Assembly (NCBI GenBank): GCA_002336475.1
Contig: DDCX01000138.1
Coordinates: forward strand, 39,582-71,297
Source: Flavobacteriales bacterium UBA1995
GTDB taxonomy: Bacteria; Bacteroidota; Bacteroidia; Flavobacteriales_D; Sanyastnellaceae
DNA: 31,716 bases
Reading direction: 5' to 3'
Below the pieces are notes generated by a model. That model had not been told where the DNA came from, ran no database searches, and was given only the letters and a program-made list of their open reading frames with translations. Below are positions 15,992 to 23,154 of the stretch, in pieces. Numbering within the stretch: position 1 is the first letter of the stretch; the number at the start of each line of letters is the position of its first letter. Both the position numbers and the translations under genes were made by a program.

Positions 15992-17182
15992 TTATGGAAT
16001 CCAAGTTTCACCTGTTTTGGTGAGCGCTTCTTGAACAGAGATTCTAGCCCCGTTCTTTTTGGAGACTACAAAAGGTCCAATGAAGCCAAACTGCTCATTA
16101 AAATCCTCTCGACAGTCCCGTGCTGACTTGTATCCTTCGAAGTGGCCAAACAGATATTTGGTCCAAACCGAATCCTTCTCCTCTTCCAATGGGAGGCTAA
16201 AATTCAACTTCTCTTCGAAATAATCGGTAACCACACGATTTTTCGTTGCGGCCACTTGTACTTCAAACCAATAGTTGTCCTGAGCGTCGCGGCGAGTTGC
16301 CGGTTGTGCTCGGGCTAATTCAGTCCTCCATGCGTCAATTACGGGGATTTCAATGGCACTGTCACCAAGAATCAGGGATAATGTGCCTATAAAATCCCCG
16401 GGCGCATGTAATCCATTCAGATCGGTCATGTAAGTAATGCCGCCAGCGGCTTGGTAGTCAAACCAAACAAAGGACAAAGAGCCTGGGCTACTCTGCACAA
16501 TGCTCCCTCCTCCAGAGGTAACTTCTATGGGCGCTTCAATGGGGTAGGACTCCACGCACTTGACAAATCCACCTGGCGGAATGTTTGAGAAGTCAATGTG
16601 GACTTCGAGCTGTCCATCGCGCATTTCACGCACCGTTCTGTTCGCAGATGGAGCACCATGAGACAGGTCTTTTTCGGTGTTGTCAAGCACGTCTGTGGAA
16701 CCGCCATTTGGTGCGCTGGTTCTTAAAGAAACGGCAGCACCTGTCGGTACAATCTCGAAGTGAAAAGGGGTGGGGCGAACTGTTTCTCGGTCGTTGTTTC
16801 GGATGAAACTGAAGTCCCAGTCGATGGACCGAGGGCCGGGGGAGGCTTGGGGTGCAACTTCTAGGTCAAACAGGAGGTCGAACTGTTGTAGGTCAGGGAG
16901 CTTCAGCCAGCTTACGACCGCGATGTTTCTCTCGTTGTCCACGGTCATGCCTCCACCGTGGAGCTGCCGTGCCTTGAGCTGGCAGTCAGAGGGCAATGAA
17001 ATGAGAAGCCTTCCGAAGTACTCAAGGTTTCCTTTGGTGACGGTAATGGTTAATGGGGCAGAGGAGCCGGGTGCGGGGGATGAGGGCAACCTTCCTTCGA
17101 CTACAACACCGCCAGGCACCGCCATGGCCATGCCTGCGGCAATGGCAAATGAAACGAAGAAGTGGACAGGCTTGAGCTTCAC
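15992..17182 (-). CDS. Exported two-domain beta protein with C-terminal SPOR-like domain
   Basis: About 396 residues from GTG 17182 (405 from an upstream TTG at 17209). The signal peptide is KLKPVHFFVSFAIAAGMAMA. Two Ig/cohesin-like beta domains follow: one with VTKGNLEYFGRLLISLP and LPDLQQFDLLFDLEV, the second starting QLEVHIDFSNIPPGGFVKC and containing SPGSLSFVWFDYQ. The final ~95 residues, from YWFEVQVAATKN through KYLFGHFEGYKSARDCRE to FVVSKKNGARISVQEAL, match the degenerate SPOR-like ending common in exported Bacteroidota proteins (peptidoglycan-binding in true SPOR domains). It probably heads an operon with xerD, 36 bases downstream. Function is unknown; a role in cell envelope or secretion is inference. 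Confidence 0.72.
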   Translation of the reverse strand: MKLKPVHFFVSFAIAAGMAMAVPGGVVVEGRLPSSPAPGSSAPLTITVTKGNLEYFGRLLISLPSDCQLKARQLHGGGMTVDNERNIAVVSWLKLPDLQQFDLLFDLEVAPQASPGPRSIDWDFSFIRNNDRETVRPTPFHFEIVPTGAAVSLRTSAPNGGSTDVLDNTEKDLSHGAPSANRTVREMRDGQLEVHIDFSNIPPGGFVKCVESYPIEAPIEVTSGGGSIVQSSPGSLSFVWFDYQAAGGITYMTDLNGLHAPGDFIGTLSLILGDSAIEIPVIDAWRTELARAQPATRRDAQDNYWFEVQVAATKNRVVTDYFEEKLNFSLPLEEEKDSVWTKYLFGHFEGYKSARDCREDFNEQFGFIGPFVVSKKNGARISVQEALTKTGETWIP

Positions 17183-17287
17183 ATCGGGCAAGGTCTGCTG
17201 GTTTTGCAACCATCCTACACAAGGATCGTGGTTGTGTCGACATTGCGCTGTGGATGTTCAATCGCACAGAAAACCACTAAAAGTGAA

Positions 17288-17317
17288 AATCCCGCAGTGA
17301 CGTTTCACCGCGGGATT
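17288..17317 (-). terminator. Intrinsic terminator hairpin (minus strand)
   Basis: AATCCCGC and GCGGGATT form eight pairs; after one A-C mismatch GTGA and TCAC add four more around a four-base loop. On the minus strand the stem runs into TTTTCACTTTT, as expected for a terminator; on the plus strand there is no T-run. Confidence 0.6.
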
Positions 17318-17425
17318 ACTTAACCAAATTATCACTTGATGCTCAGCTAGCCGGAGCTAGCCTTCTCACTTAAAACCGCTGCAATTTACTGTGCAACGTG
17401 GGTTTTGGGGTTTAATCTTATCCAT
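17288..17425 (-). ncRNA. Candidate structured small RNA or leader with terminator
   Basis: In the ~340-base stretch without a firm gene between the exported-protein gene and rpmE2, the minus strand carries two strong hairpins. One is GCTAGC-TCCG-GCTAGC (17361-17346), a six-pair stem closed by C-G on a UCCG loop of the stable UNCG class. The other is an 8-plus-4-pair stem at 17317-17288 followed by a T-rich tail. Upstream, ATG 17425 opens a 19-codon frame ending at 17366. This could be a small RNA, or an attenuator for the downstream gene. No family is recognised and the 5' end is a guess. The rest of 17210-17549 shows only the rpmE2 promoter. Confidence 0.3.
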
Positions 17426-17523
17426 CCTGAGTTGTTGATTATCTCGTTTCGGGAAGGTTGTGCAGAGCGGCGTAGGTCGAGAATTGCCCGCGAATTGCCG
17501 TTGTGGGATTTGAGTTTCCATCG

Positions 17524-17531
17524 TACTTTTG
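17524..17531 (+). promoter_or_regulatory. Promoter -7 box of rpmE2
   Basis: TACTTTTG is an exact TAnnTTTG match. A TTG ends 20 bases upstream and can serve as the -33 element. Eighteen bases separate the box from ATG 17550, so unlike its neighbours this gene has a short leader. Confidence 0.65.
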
Positions 17532-17549
17532 CCGCCGATATTGCCTACG

Positions 17550-17804
17550 ATGAAAGAAGGAATCCACCCCGATAACTACCGCACTGTCATTTTTAAGGAC
17601 TTGACAGCGGACTGGCGCTTCCTCGGGAAGAGCTGTGCTGAAAGCAAAGAGTCTGAGCAGTGGGATGATGGCAATGAGTACCCCATCATCAAGGTGGAAG
17701 TCAGCTCTGCAAGCCACCCCTTCTACACTGGTAAGAATACACTTGTGGACACGGCAGGTCGAATCGACAAGTTCCGTACGCGTTACGCCAAGCACAAGAA
17801 GTAA
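17550..17804 (+). CDS. rpmE2: 50S ribosomal protein bL31, type B
   Basis: An 84-residue ribosomal protein of the large subunit. [20 protein letters not shown] and the closing [19 protein letters not shown] are characteristic of type B bL31. It lacks the CxxC zinc motif of the type A form, as expected; the only Cys is in GKSC. It is a single-gene unit, with its own promoter and a strong terminator 28 bases after the stop. Confidence 0.96.
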   Translation: MKEGIHPDNYRTVIFKDLTADWRFLGKSCAESKESEQWDDGNEYPIIKVEVSSASHPFYTGKNTLVDTAGRIDKFRTRYAKHKK

Positions 17805-17831
17805 GAGGGCCGTTTGTAGAAACGACACCAT

Positions 17832-17864
17832 AAAAAAAGCCTGTCCATTGGTCAGGCTTTTTTT
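17832..17864. terminator. Bidirectional terminator between rpmE2 and ribB
   Basis: AAAAAAAGCCTG and CAGGCTTTTTTT form a long stem around a nine-base loop, with an A-run on one side and a T-run on the other. It serves the convergent rpmE2 (plus) and ribB (minus) genes. Confidence 0.9.
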
Positions 17865-17881
17865 ATGCGCCATCCCCAGGT

Positions 17882-19036
17882 TCAGGTCGAGGGCGCTCCC
17901 GTTGAGATGACCTCAGTAATCTCGAGGCCATACAGGGTCATGCCTTTTGTCACGGTGGCCGTGTCGCTCATGAGTTTGAGCCGCTGGATTCCAATGTCGC
18001 GGAGTATTTGAGCGCCCAAGCCAAACGCCCGGCCCTGCTTTCTTGCAACTTCTGCTTCGCCTACATCTGCATTGCTGGGTTGCTGCTCACCCGTCTCAGC
18101 GGCACGCTGAAGAGTGTCGGCCCAACTGACGCTTGGCTTCTGTAGATAGACCAATGCGCCAAACTCCATCTTTCCTATGGTCTCTATAGCCCTTTGAAGG
18201 GTCTGGCCTTTGCCAAGTGTGGCGTCAAGGAGGATGTCCAAATGAGGGGTGCTAGCGTGCATGCGCACAGGAACTGCGTCACCTGAGCTCCACTCACCTT
18301 TGGTCAGGGCAAAGTGCTCGCTGTCGTCGGTCGTCTGGCGATAGGTGTGCAATGTGAAAGCGCCGTGTGACGTCTGGATTTCCCGAGTGCCAGTGCGTTG
18401 AATGAGGGTGTCGTTTGTAATGCGGTAAGCGATAAGGTCTTCGATCGAGACGATCCGCATATCCAGCCTTTCGGCCATGTCGAGCAACTCTGGAAGCCGG
18501 GCCATTGTGCCGTCGGCATTCATGATTTCGACAATCACCCCAGCGGGTTCCAGTCCGGACAGACGGGCCAAGTCTATGGCCGCTTCAGTGTGTCCCGCCC
18601 TTCTCAATACCCCCCCTTTTCTAGCCTTCAGGGGGAAAATATGGCCTGGTCTTCCCAATTCATCAGGACGGATGTTGGGGTCAATCAGGGCCTTGATGGT
18701 TTTGGAGCGGTCTGCAGCCGAAATGCCAGTCGTACAGCCGTGTCCCACCAAGTCTACGCTCACCGTAAAAGGCGTTTCGTATGCCGCATTGTTTCGGCTG
18801 ACCATTAATTCTAGGCCCAGCGACTCACAGCGGTCTTCCACAAGTGGAGCGCAAATCAATCCCCTGCCTTCTGTGGCCATGAAGTTGATCATTTCGGGCG
18901 TTGCAAAACGGGCAGCGGCCACGAAGTCTCCCTCGTTTTCGCGGTCTTCATCATCGACCACGATGATCACCTTTCCGTTTTTGATGTCTTCAATAGCGTC
19001 CTCGATCCGGTCAAGGGGACGTTGCGGCTGACTCAT
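17882..19036 (-). CDS. ribB: 3,4-dihydroxy-2-butanone-4-phosphate synthase with degenerate GTP cyclohydrolase II-like domain (RibBX type)
   Basis: A 384-residue protein of riboflavin synthesis. The N-terminal ~200 residues are a complete DHBP synthase, which converts ribulose 5-phosphate to DHBP plus formate: VDDEDRENEGD at 27-37, a central GHGCTTGISAADRS, then GVLRRAGHTEAAIDLARL. The C-terminal ~180 residues follow the RibA fold but lack its zinc cysteines: where GTP cyclohydrolase II has a Cys-rich loop, this protein reads RMHASTPHLDILLDATLG (near residue 257). The GREGRG-type active-site loop is also missing. It is therefore predicted to be monofunctional RibB, as in described RibBX proteins. 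The start is ATG 19036, fixed by a -7 box four bases upstream; a start at 19075 would include the promoter. Confidence 0.9.
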   Translation of the reverse strand: MSQPQRPLDRIEDAIEDIKNGKVIIVVDDEDRENEGDFVAAARFATPEMINFMATEGRGLICAPLVEDRCESLGLELMVSRNNAAYETPFTVSVDLVGHGCTTGISAADRSKTIKALIDPNIRPDELGRPGHIFPLKARKGGVLRRAGHTEAAIDLARLSGLEPAGVIVEIMNADGTMARLPELLDMAERLDMRIVSIEDLIAYRITNDTLIQRTGTREIQTSHGAFTLHTYRQTTDDSEHFALTKGEWSSGDAVPVRMHASTPHLDILLDATLGKGQTLQRAIETIGKMEFGALVYLQKPSVSWADTLQRAAETGEQQPSNADVGEAEVARKQGRAFGLGAQILRDIGIQRLKLMSDTATVTKGMTLYGLEITEVISTGAPST

Positions 19037-19040
19037 GTTC

Positions 19041-19048
19041 CAAAGGTA
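19041..19048 (-). promoter_or_regulatory. -7 box, leaderless start of ribB
   Basis: On the minus strand TACCTTTG (exact TAnnTTTG) is followed by GAAC and then ATG 19036. No FMN riboswitch can fit, because the next gene begins 49 bases away. Confidence 0.65.
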
Positions 19049-19072
19049 GCGGGAGGAATGCTCTGAATGGCG

Positions 19073-19080
19073 CAAATTTG
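19073..19080 (+). promoter_or_regulatory. -7-like box, leaderless start of def
   Basis: CAAATTTG differs from TAnnTTTG at one base and is followed by CCGC and then ATG 19085, which is the natural start of the deformylase (MILPVVAYGDPVLRK). Confidence 0.5.
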
Positions 19081-19084
19081 CCGC

Positions 19085-19660
19085 ATGATTCTACCTGTAG
19101 TGGCATATGGAGATCCGGTCTTGCGGAAAGAGGCGGCAGAGGTGGCCGAAGAAATGGAGGGCCTCGATAAACTTATAGAAAACATGTGGGAGACCATGTA
19201 CCGTGCGGAAGGTGTGGGGCTCGCTGCCCCACAAGTCGGGCGGTCCATTCGGTTGTTTGTCGTGGACGGTTCTCCATTTGGTGAAGGTGATGAGGGTGAT
19301 CAGGGCTGTAAAGACTTCAAGCGGGTCATGATCAACCCCGTGCTTTTCGATGAAAGTGAGGAGCAGTGTGACATGGAGGAGGGCTGTTTGTCCATTCCTG
19401 GGGTGCGAGAGCCTGTCACCCGCCCTGTATCTGTGAAGGTGGAGTACTTCGATGCGCAATGGGTGCTGAGGGAAGAAGCGTTGTCGGGAATAGCAGCCAG
19501 AATTGTGTTGCACGAGAACGATCACCTCGATGGCGTGATGATTCCAGATTATGTCCCCGCGCTGCGCAAGGCCATGTTGCAGGGCAAGCTCAAGGACATC
19601 GCCAAGGGCAAAGTGCCCGCCGACTATCCCATGCGTCATCCTTCTAAAAGCGGCCGTTGA
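19085..19660 (+). CDS. def: Peptide deformylase
   Basis: A 191-residue metalloenzyme that removes the formyl group from N-terminal fMet. All three motifs are present: GVGLAAPQVG (motif 1), EEGCLSIPG with the metal-binding Cys (motif 2) and HENDHLDGV (motif 3). In motif 3 the usual H-E-x-D-H is kept, so the two His and the catalytic Glu are intact. MILPVVAYGDPVLRKEA at ATG 19085 is the standard Bacteroidota N-terminus; an earlier ATG at 19067 would put the promoter box inside the gene. The TGA overlaps the ATG of the following lipoprotein gene by one base. Confidence 0.95.
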   Translation: MILPVVAYGDPVLRKEAAEVAEEMEGLDKLIENMWETMYRAEGVGLAAPQVGRSIRLFVVDGSPFGEGDEGDQGCKDFKRVMINPVLFDESEEQCDMEEGCLSIPGVREPVTRPVSVKVEYFDAQWVLREEALSGIAARIVLHENDHLDGVMIPDYVPALRKAMLQGKLKDIAKGKVPADYPMRHPSKSGR

Positions 19661-20226
19661 TGCGCATTCAACGATCGGCTGCGGTGGCCCTGTGCGTGTT
19701 GTTGGCCGTTGGGTGCCAGTCCACCAATGAAAGGGCGGGGAGCCAGGGAGCCCGCCTCGCTGATATTGGGGCGTCGGAACAACGGTTCAGGGCCATGCTC
19801 GAGCAAGAAGCCGATGCAGATTGGTCTTCACCTGAAGTACAGGAAGTGGCAAGCAGCCTGTTGCGTCAGTATGCCGAGTATGCCAACGGATTTCGAGGCG
19901 ACAGCTTGGCTCCTGTTTTTCTCATGCGCAGGGCTGATTTGTTGCAAGGAAAAGGCGCGATAGATGCCGCTGTAAGTCAATGGATCGACGTAGCAGAAGG
20001 GTTCCCTCGCAGTGCTTATGCTCCTCAAGCCATATTTCGCGTAGGCTTTGCGCGAGAAACAGCATTGACCGATACTGTTGGGGCCTTAAAAGCCTACACG
20101 GAACTGATACAGGTATACCCCGAGAGCCCTTGGGCGGAACAAGCGGGTTTAGCAGCCCAGTGGCTGACTTTCAAAGAGGGCCAGGTCGCCGGAGCATTGG
20201 AGGGAGGCAAGGTGAGCAGCAATTGA
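19660..20226 (+). CDS. TPR-like lipoprotein
   Basis: A 188-residue protein with a lipoprotein signal, MRIQRSAAVALCVLLAVGC (lipobox LAVGC), so it is expected to be a membrane-anchored periplasmic or outer-membrane protein. The mature part is alpha-helical and repeats a TPR-like spacing: LLRQYAEYANGFRGDSLAP, then AAVSQWIDVAEGFPRSAYAP and ALKAYTELIQVYPESPWAE. The pattern of ~36 residues with a Pro-rich turn recalls YbgF and BamD-type lipoproteins. It starts one base inside the def stop codon and is probably co-transcribed with def. A precise function is not assigned. Confidence 0.75.
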   Translation: MRIQRSAAVALCVLLAVGCQSTNERAGSQGARLADIGASEQRFRAMLEQEADADWSSPEVQEVASSLLRQYAEYANGFRGDSLAPVFLMRRADLLQGKGAIDAAVSQWIDVAEGFPRSAYAPQAIFRVGFARETALTDTVGALKAYTELIQVYPESPWAEQAGLAAQWLTFKEGQVAGALEGGKVSSN

Positions 20227-20362
20227 TGCCAGATGAATTCTCTGGGCGTCCTTTTGCGGTGCCTGAGATGGGGGTCATTTTTGAATCAAAGAAGGCTGCA
20301 TTTCTGCCATAGATTGATGAGGCTACGGGGTAACTTGCGCGCTGTTACAAATCGATCCAACA

Positions 20363-21433
20363 ATGTCACGATTCCGTTCAGGCGTCCTCCATGGAGAGGA
20401 AGTTGCCGCCCTTTTCGACGATGCTCAAGAAAGGGGGTATGCCCTGCCAGCCGTCAACATCATCGGCACCAACTCGCTCAATGCTACCCTGGAGACGGCG
20501 GCTTCAGTAGGTTCGCCGGTCATCGTGCAGCTTTCCAACGGAGGGGCAGCCTTCTATGCGGGAAAATCGCTCAAGCTGGATCATCAAGCTGGTGCTGTGC
20601 ACGGCAGCGTAAGCGCAGCATTGCACGTCCATGAAATGGCAAAGGCATACGGTGTTCCCGTAGTGCTCCATACAGACCATTGCGCGCGCAAGCTTTTGCC
20701 ATGGATTGACGGTCTACTGGACCGTGGTGAGGCCCACTTCAAGGCGACAGGAGCGCCTTTGTTTTCTTCCCATATGATTGATTTGTCGGAAGAACCCATC
20801 GAAGACAACATCGCGACTTGTGTGTCTTATCTGGAGCGCATGGCGCCATTGGGAATGTTCCTTGAGATTGAGCTCGGTGTCACGGGCGGCGAAGAAGACG
20901 GTGTCGACAACACGGAATTGGATGCCAAGCACCTTTACACACAGCCAGAAGAAGTGGCCTATGCCTATGAACAGTTGGGGGCGGTCAGCAGTCAATTCAC
21001 TGTCGCTGCCGCTTTTGGTAATGTGCACGGTGTCTACAAACCGGGCAATGTGGAGTTGACCCCGGTCATCCTCAAAAACAGCCAAGCCCACATTGCGCAA
21101 AAGCATGGTACGGGTCAGCGTCCCGTGGATTTTGTGTTTCACGGCGGGTCTGGCAGCAGCGTAGAAGAAATCCGCGAAGCAATTTCTTACGGAGCGGTAA
21201 AAATGAACATCGATACAGACATGCAATGGGCATACCTGAGTGGTGTTCGCGACTACGTGCAAGAGTGGTCCCCCTATCTGCAAGCTCAGATTGGCAACCC
21301 TGAAGGTGCCGATCAGCCCAACAAGAAAAAGTACGACCCTCGTGTGTGGTTGCGCGAAGGAGAAAAGTCCTTCGTTACGCGCCTGGCTCAAGCCTTTGAA
21401 GATTTGAACTGCATGGGGCGCAACGCCGACTGA
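20363..21433 (+). CDS. fbaA: Fructose-bisphosphate aldolase, class II
   Basis: A 356-residue zinc-dependent aldolase that interconverts fructose 1,6-bisphosphate with dihydroxyacetone phosphate and glyceraldehyde 3-phosphate. Zinc and catalytic residues are present: HTDHC with D105 and H106, the Glu-rich loop LGVTGGEEDGVDN, GNVHGVYKPG, and FHGGSGSS, followed by KMNIDTDMQWAY. Length and loops fit class IIA. A 136-base gap separates it from the lipoprotein gene; only a weak match to a promoter (TAACTTGC) was seen there. Pgi follows after nine bases, so the two form an operon for the lower hexose pathway. Confidence 0.95.
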   Translation: MSRFRSGVLHGEEVAALFDDAQERGYALPAVNIIGTNSLNATLETAASVGSPVIVQLSNGGAAFYAGKSLKLDHQAGAVHGSVSAALHVHEMAKAYGVPVVLHTDHCARKLLPWIDGLLDRGEAHFKATGAPLFSSHMIDLSEEPIEDNIATCVSYLERMAPLGMFLEIELGVTGGEEDGVDNTELDAKHLYTQPEEVAYAYEQLGAVSSQFTVAAAFGNVHGVYKPGNVELTPVILKNSQAHIAQKHGTGQRPVDFVFHGGSGSSVEEIREAISYGAVKMNIDTDMQWAYLSGVRDYVQEWSPYLQAQIGNPEGADQPNKKKYDPRVWLREGEKSFVTRLAQAFEDLNCMGRNAD

Positions 21434-21442
21434 ATTCAAGAA

Positions 21443-23098
21443 ATGCACGAATCGGGACTTTCTCCTTTTGATTTTGCCGAGGCAGCCGAGCGGCACTCGG
21501 TGCAGTCCCACGCGGACAGGCTCAAGGCCAAAAGCTTGAAGCTCCTGCAAGACGAGGGGGGCAGGCTAAACCGCTGGGTGTTGAAGCCTGAGGGGTTGCC
21601 TTGGCGCTTTGACTTCACCAAGCAATGCATAGATGACGGTGCTTGGTCGGCCTTGAAGGGCTTGGCTGAGGATGCAGAATGGCGGCGTGCGATAGCGTGC
21701 CAGTTTCGGGGAGAGGCCATCAATTCTACCGAAGGAAGGGCCGTTTTGCACATGGCTCTGCGCGGGAAATCAGAGGATGGATTCCAGTTGGACGGCCACG
21801 ATGTGATGCCTGAAGTGCTCGAAACCCGCGATGCGTTTCTTTCTTTTGCCGATGATGTGAGGTCGGGGGCCTATGCCACCCTCGCCGGTGGTCGTTTCTC
21901 ACACGTGGTCAACATCGGTATTGGTGGTTCTGACTTAGGGCCGGTCATGGTGCACGAGGCACTGTCGGCGACACGCCTAGAAGACGGAGAGGGCACAGAT
22001 GTGCGCTTTGTCAGCAACGTGGATCCGAGTCATCTGGACATGGTCATTGCGGATTTAAACCCGGCCAGCACATTGCTGGTCGTGGTGTCCAAGACGTTTA
22101 CGACCCAAGAAACCATGGCCAATGCCCAGCGTGCTTTGGCCTGGCTCAAGCGCGGACTAGGAGACCGCGCAGGGCACCATATTGCTGCTGTCACCTCCAA
22201 TGTGGAGGGGGCTGCTGAGCTCGGCGTTGACAGCGGTCGCGTTTTCGGATTCGGGAATTGGGTAGGGGGGCGTTTTTCGCTCTGGGGCCCAGTAGGATTG
22301 TCCATTGCACTCGGTTCGGGAAGCCGCGCATTTCTTGATTTGTTGGAAGGAGCCCGGTCCATGGATCTGCACTTCAAGTCTGCAGATGCGGAAACCAACG
22401 TGCCCCTTCATTTGGCATTGATTGAAATTTGGAATGTCAATTTCATGGGGCAAAACAGCCGGGTTGTCTTGCCATATGCCCAGCCATTGCACAGGCTTCC
22501 TGCATACCTGCAACAAGCGGAGATGGAGTCCAATGGCAAAGCCGTGGGGCGAGACGGACTTCCATTGAGGTGGGCAACGCATCCCGTAGTGTGGGGAGAA
22601 CCAGGGACCAATGGCCAGCACGCCTTCCACCAACTGCTGCACCAAGGGACCCAGAGTCATCCTGTGGATTTTATCGCCTTCAAAGAGCCCATGGGAGGGG
22701 ACCGTGCGATGCACGACCTGCTCCTCAACAACGCCATTGCGCAAGCTGAGGCCTTTTGTATGGGCCGCAGTCTGGAGGAGGTGAGGTCTGAAATGGAAGG
22801 GAATGGCCGGACGAAGCCAGAGGTGGATGCCGTTGCGCCGCACCGTTGTTTTTCTGGGAACCGGCCTTCAACATTCATGTTGGGAGAGTCCTTGGATGCT
22901 TTTTCCCTTGGTGCACTCATCGCCGCTCATGAGCACAAGATTTTTCTAGAGGGCCTTTTTTGGAACGTTTACAGTTTCGATCAATGGGGGGTTGAGTTGG
23001 GGAAGGTCTTGGCCAAACAGTTGGATCAAGGGGGCGGCGAAATGTATTGGACACCAGGGACTAAGGCATTGCGTGAGGCCATCCAAACGGCCCACTGA
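21443..23098 (+). CDS. pgi: Glucose-6-phosphate isomerase
   Basis: A 551-residue phosphoglucose isomerase, of normal length for the long (E. coli-like) form. Signatures are VVNIGIGGSDLGPVM (from residue 155), a middle segment WVGGRFSLWGPVGLSIAL, the active-site stretch GEPGTNGQHAFHQLLHQGT (from 385, with catalytic Glu and His), and SFDQWGVELGKVLAK near residue 511, which closes the active site. It is co-transcribed with fbaA. A hairpin two bases after the stop ends the operon. Confidence 0.96.
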   Translation: MHESGLSPFDFAEAAERHSVQSHADRLKAKSLKLLQDEGGRLNRWVLKPEGLPWRFDFTKQCIDDGAWSALKGLAEDAEWRRAIACQFRGEAINSTEGRAVLHMALRGKSEDGFQLDGHDVMPEVLETRDAFLSFADDVRSGAYATLAGGRFSHVVNIGIGGSDLGPVMVHEALSATRLEDGEGTDVRFVSNVDPSHLDMVIADLNPASTLLVVVSKTFTTQETMANAQRALAWLKRGLGDRAGHHIAAVTSNVEGAAELGVDSGRVFGFGNWVGGRFSLWGPVGLSIALGSGSRAFLDLLEGARSMDLHFKSADAETNVPLHLALIEIWNVNFMGQNSRVVLPYAQPLHRLPAYLQQAEMESNGKAVGRDGLPLRWATHPVVWGEPGTNGQHAFHQLLHQGTQSHPVDFIAFKEPMGGDRAMHDLLLNNAIAQAEAFCMGRSLEEVRSEMEGNGRTKPEVDAVAPHRCFSGNRPSTFMLGESLDAFSLGALIAAHEHKIFLEGLFWNVYSFDQWGVELGKVLAKQLDQGGGEMYWTPGTKALREAIQTAH

Positions 23099-23100
23099 CA

Positions 23101-23120
23101 AAAATCACCTCGGTGGTTTT
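23101..23120 (+). terminator. Intrinsic terminator after pgi
   Basis: AAAATCAC and GTGGTTTT pair (one T-G wobble) around a CTCG loop, directly after the pgi stop codon. The stem ends in TTTT. Confidence 0.5.
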
Positions 23121-23142
23121 AGTGGGTTGACGGGGGTTGGCT

Positions 23143-23150
23143 TAACTTAA
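23143..23150 (+). promoter_or_regulatory. Possible -7 box of secreted repeat protein
   Basis: TAACTTAA has two mismatches to TAnnTTTG but sits exactly four bases (CAGC) before ATG 23155, as at the clear leaderless starts. Weak on its own. Confidence 0.3.
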
Positions 23151-23154
23151 CAGC

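Noticed and set aside
17439..17873. 144-residue frame on the minus strand opposite rpmE2
   Set aside because: It covers rpmE2 and its terminator in reverse, with poor composition; rpmE2 is unmistakable on the plus strand.
19037..19075. N-terminal extension of ribB starting at 19075
   Set aside because: The extra 13 residues contain the -7 promoter box and have no counterpart in the family; ATG 19036 is four bases after the box.
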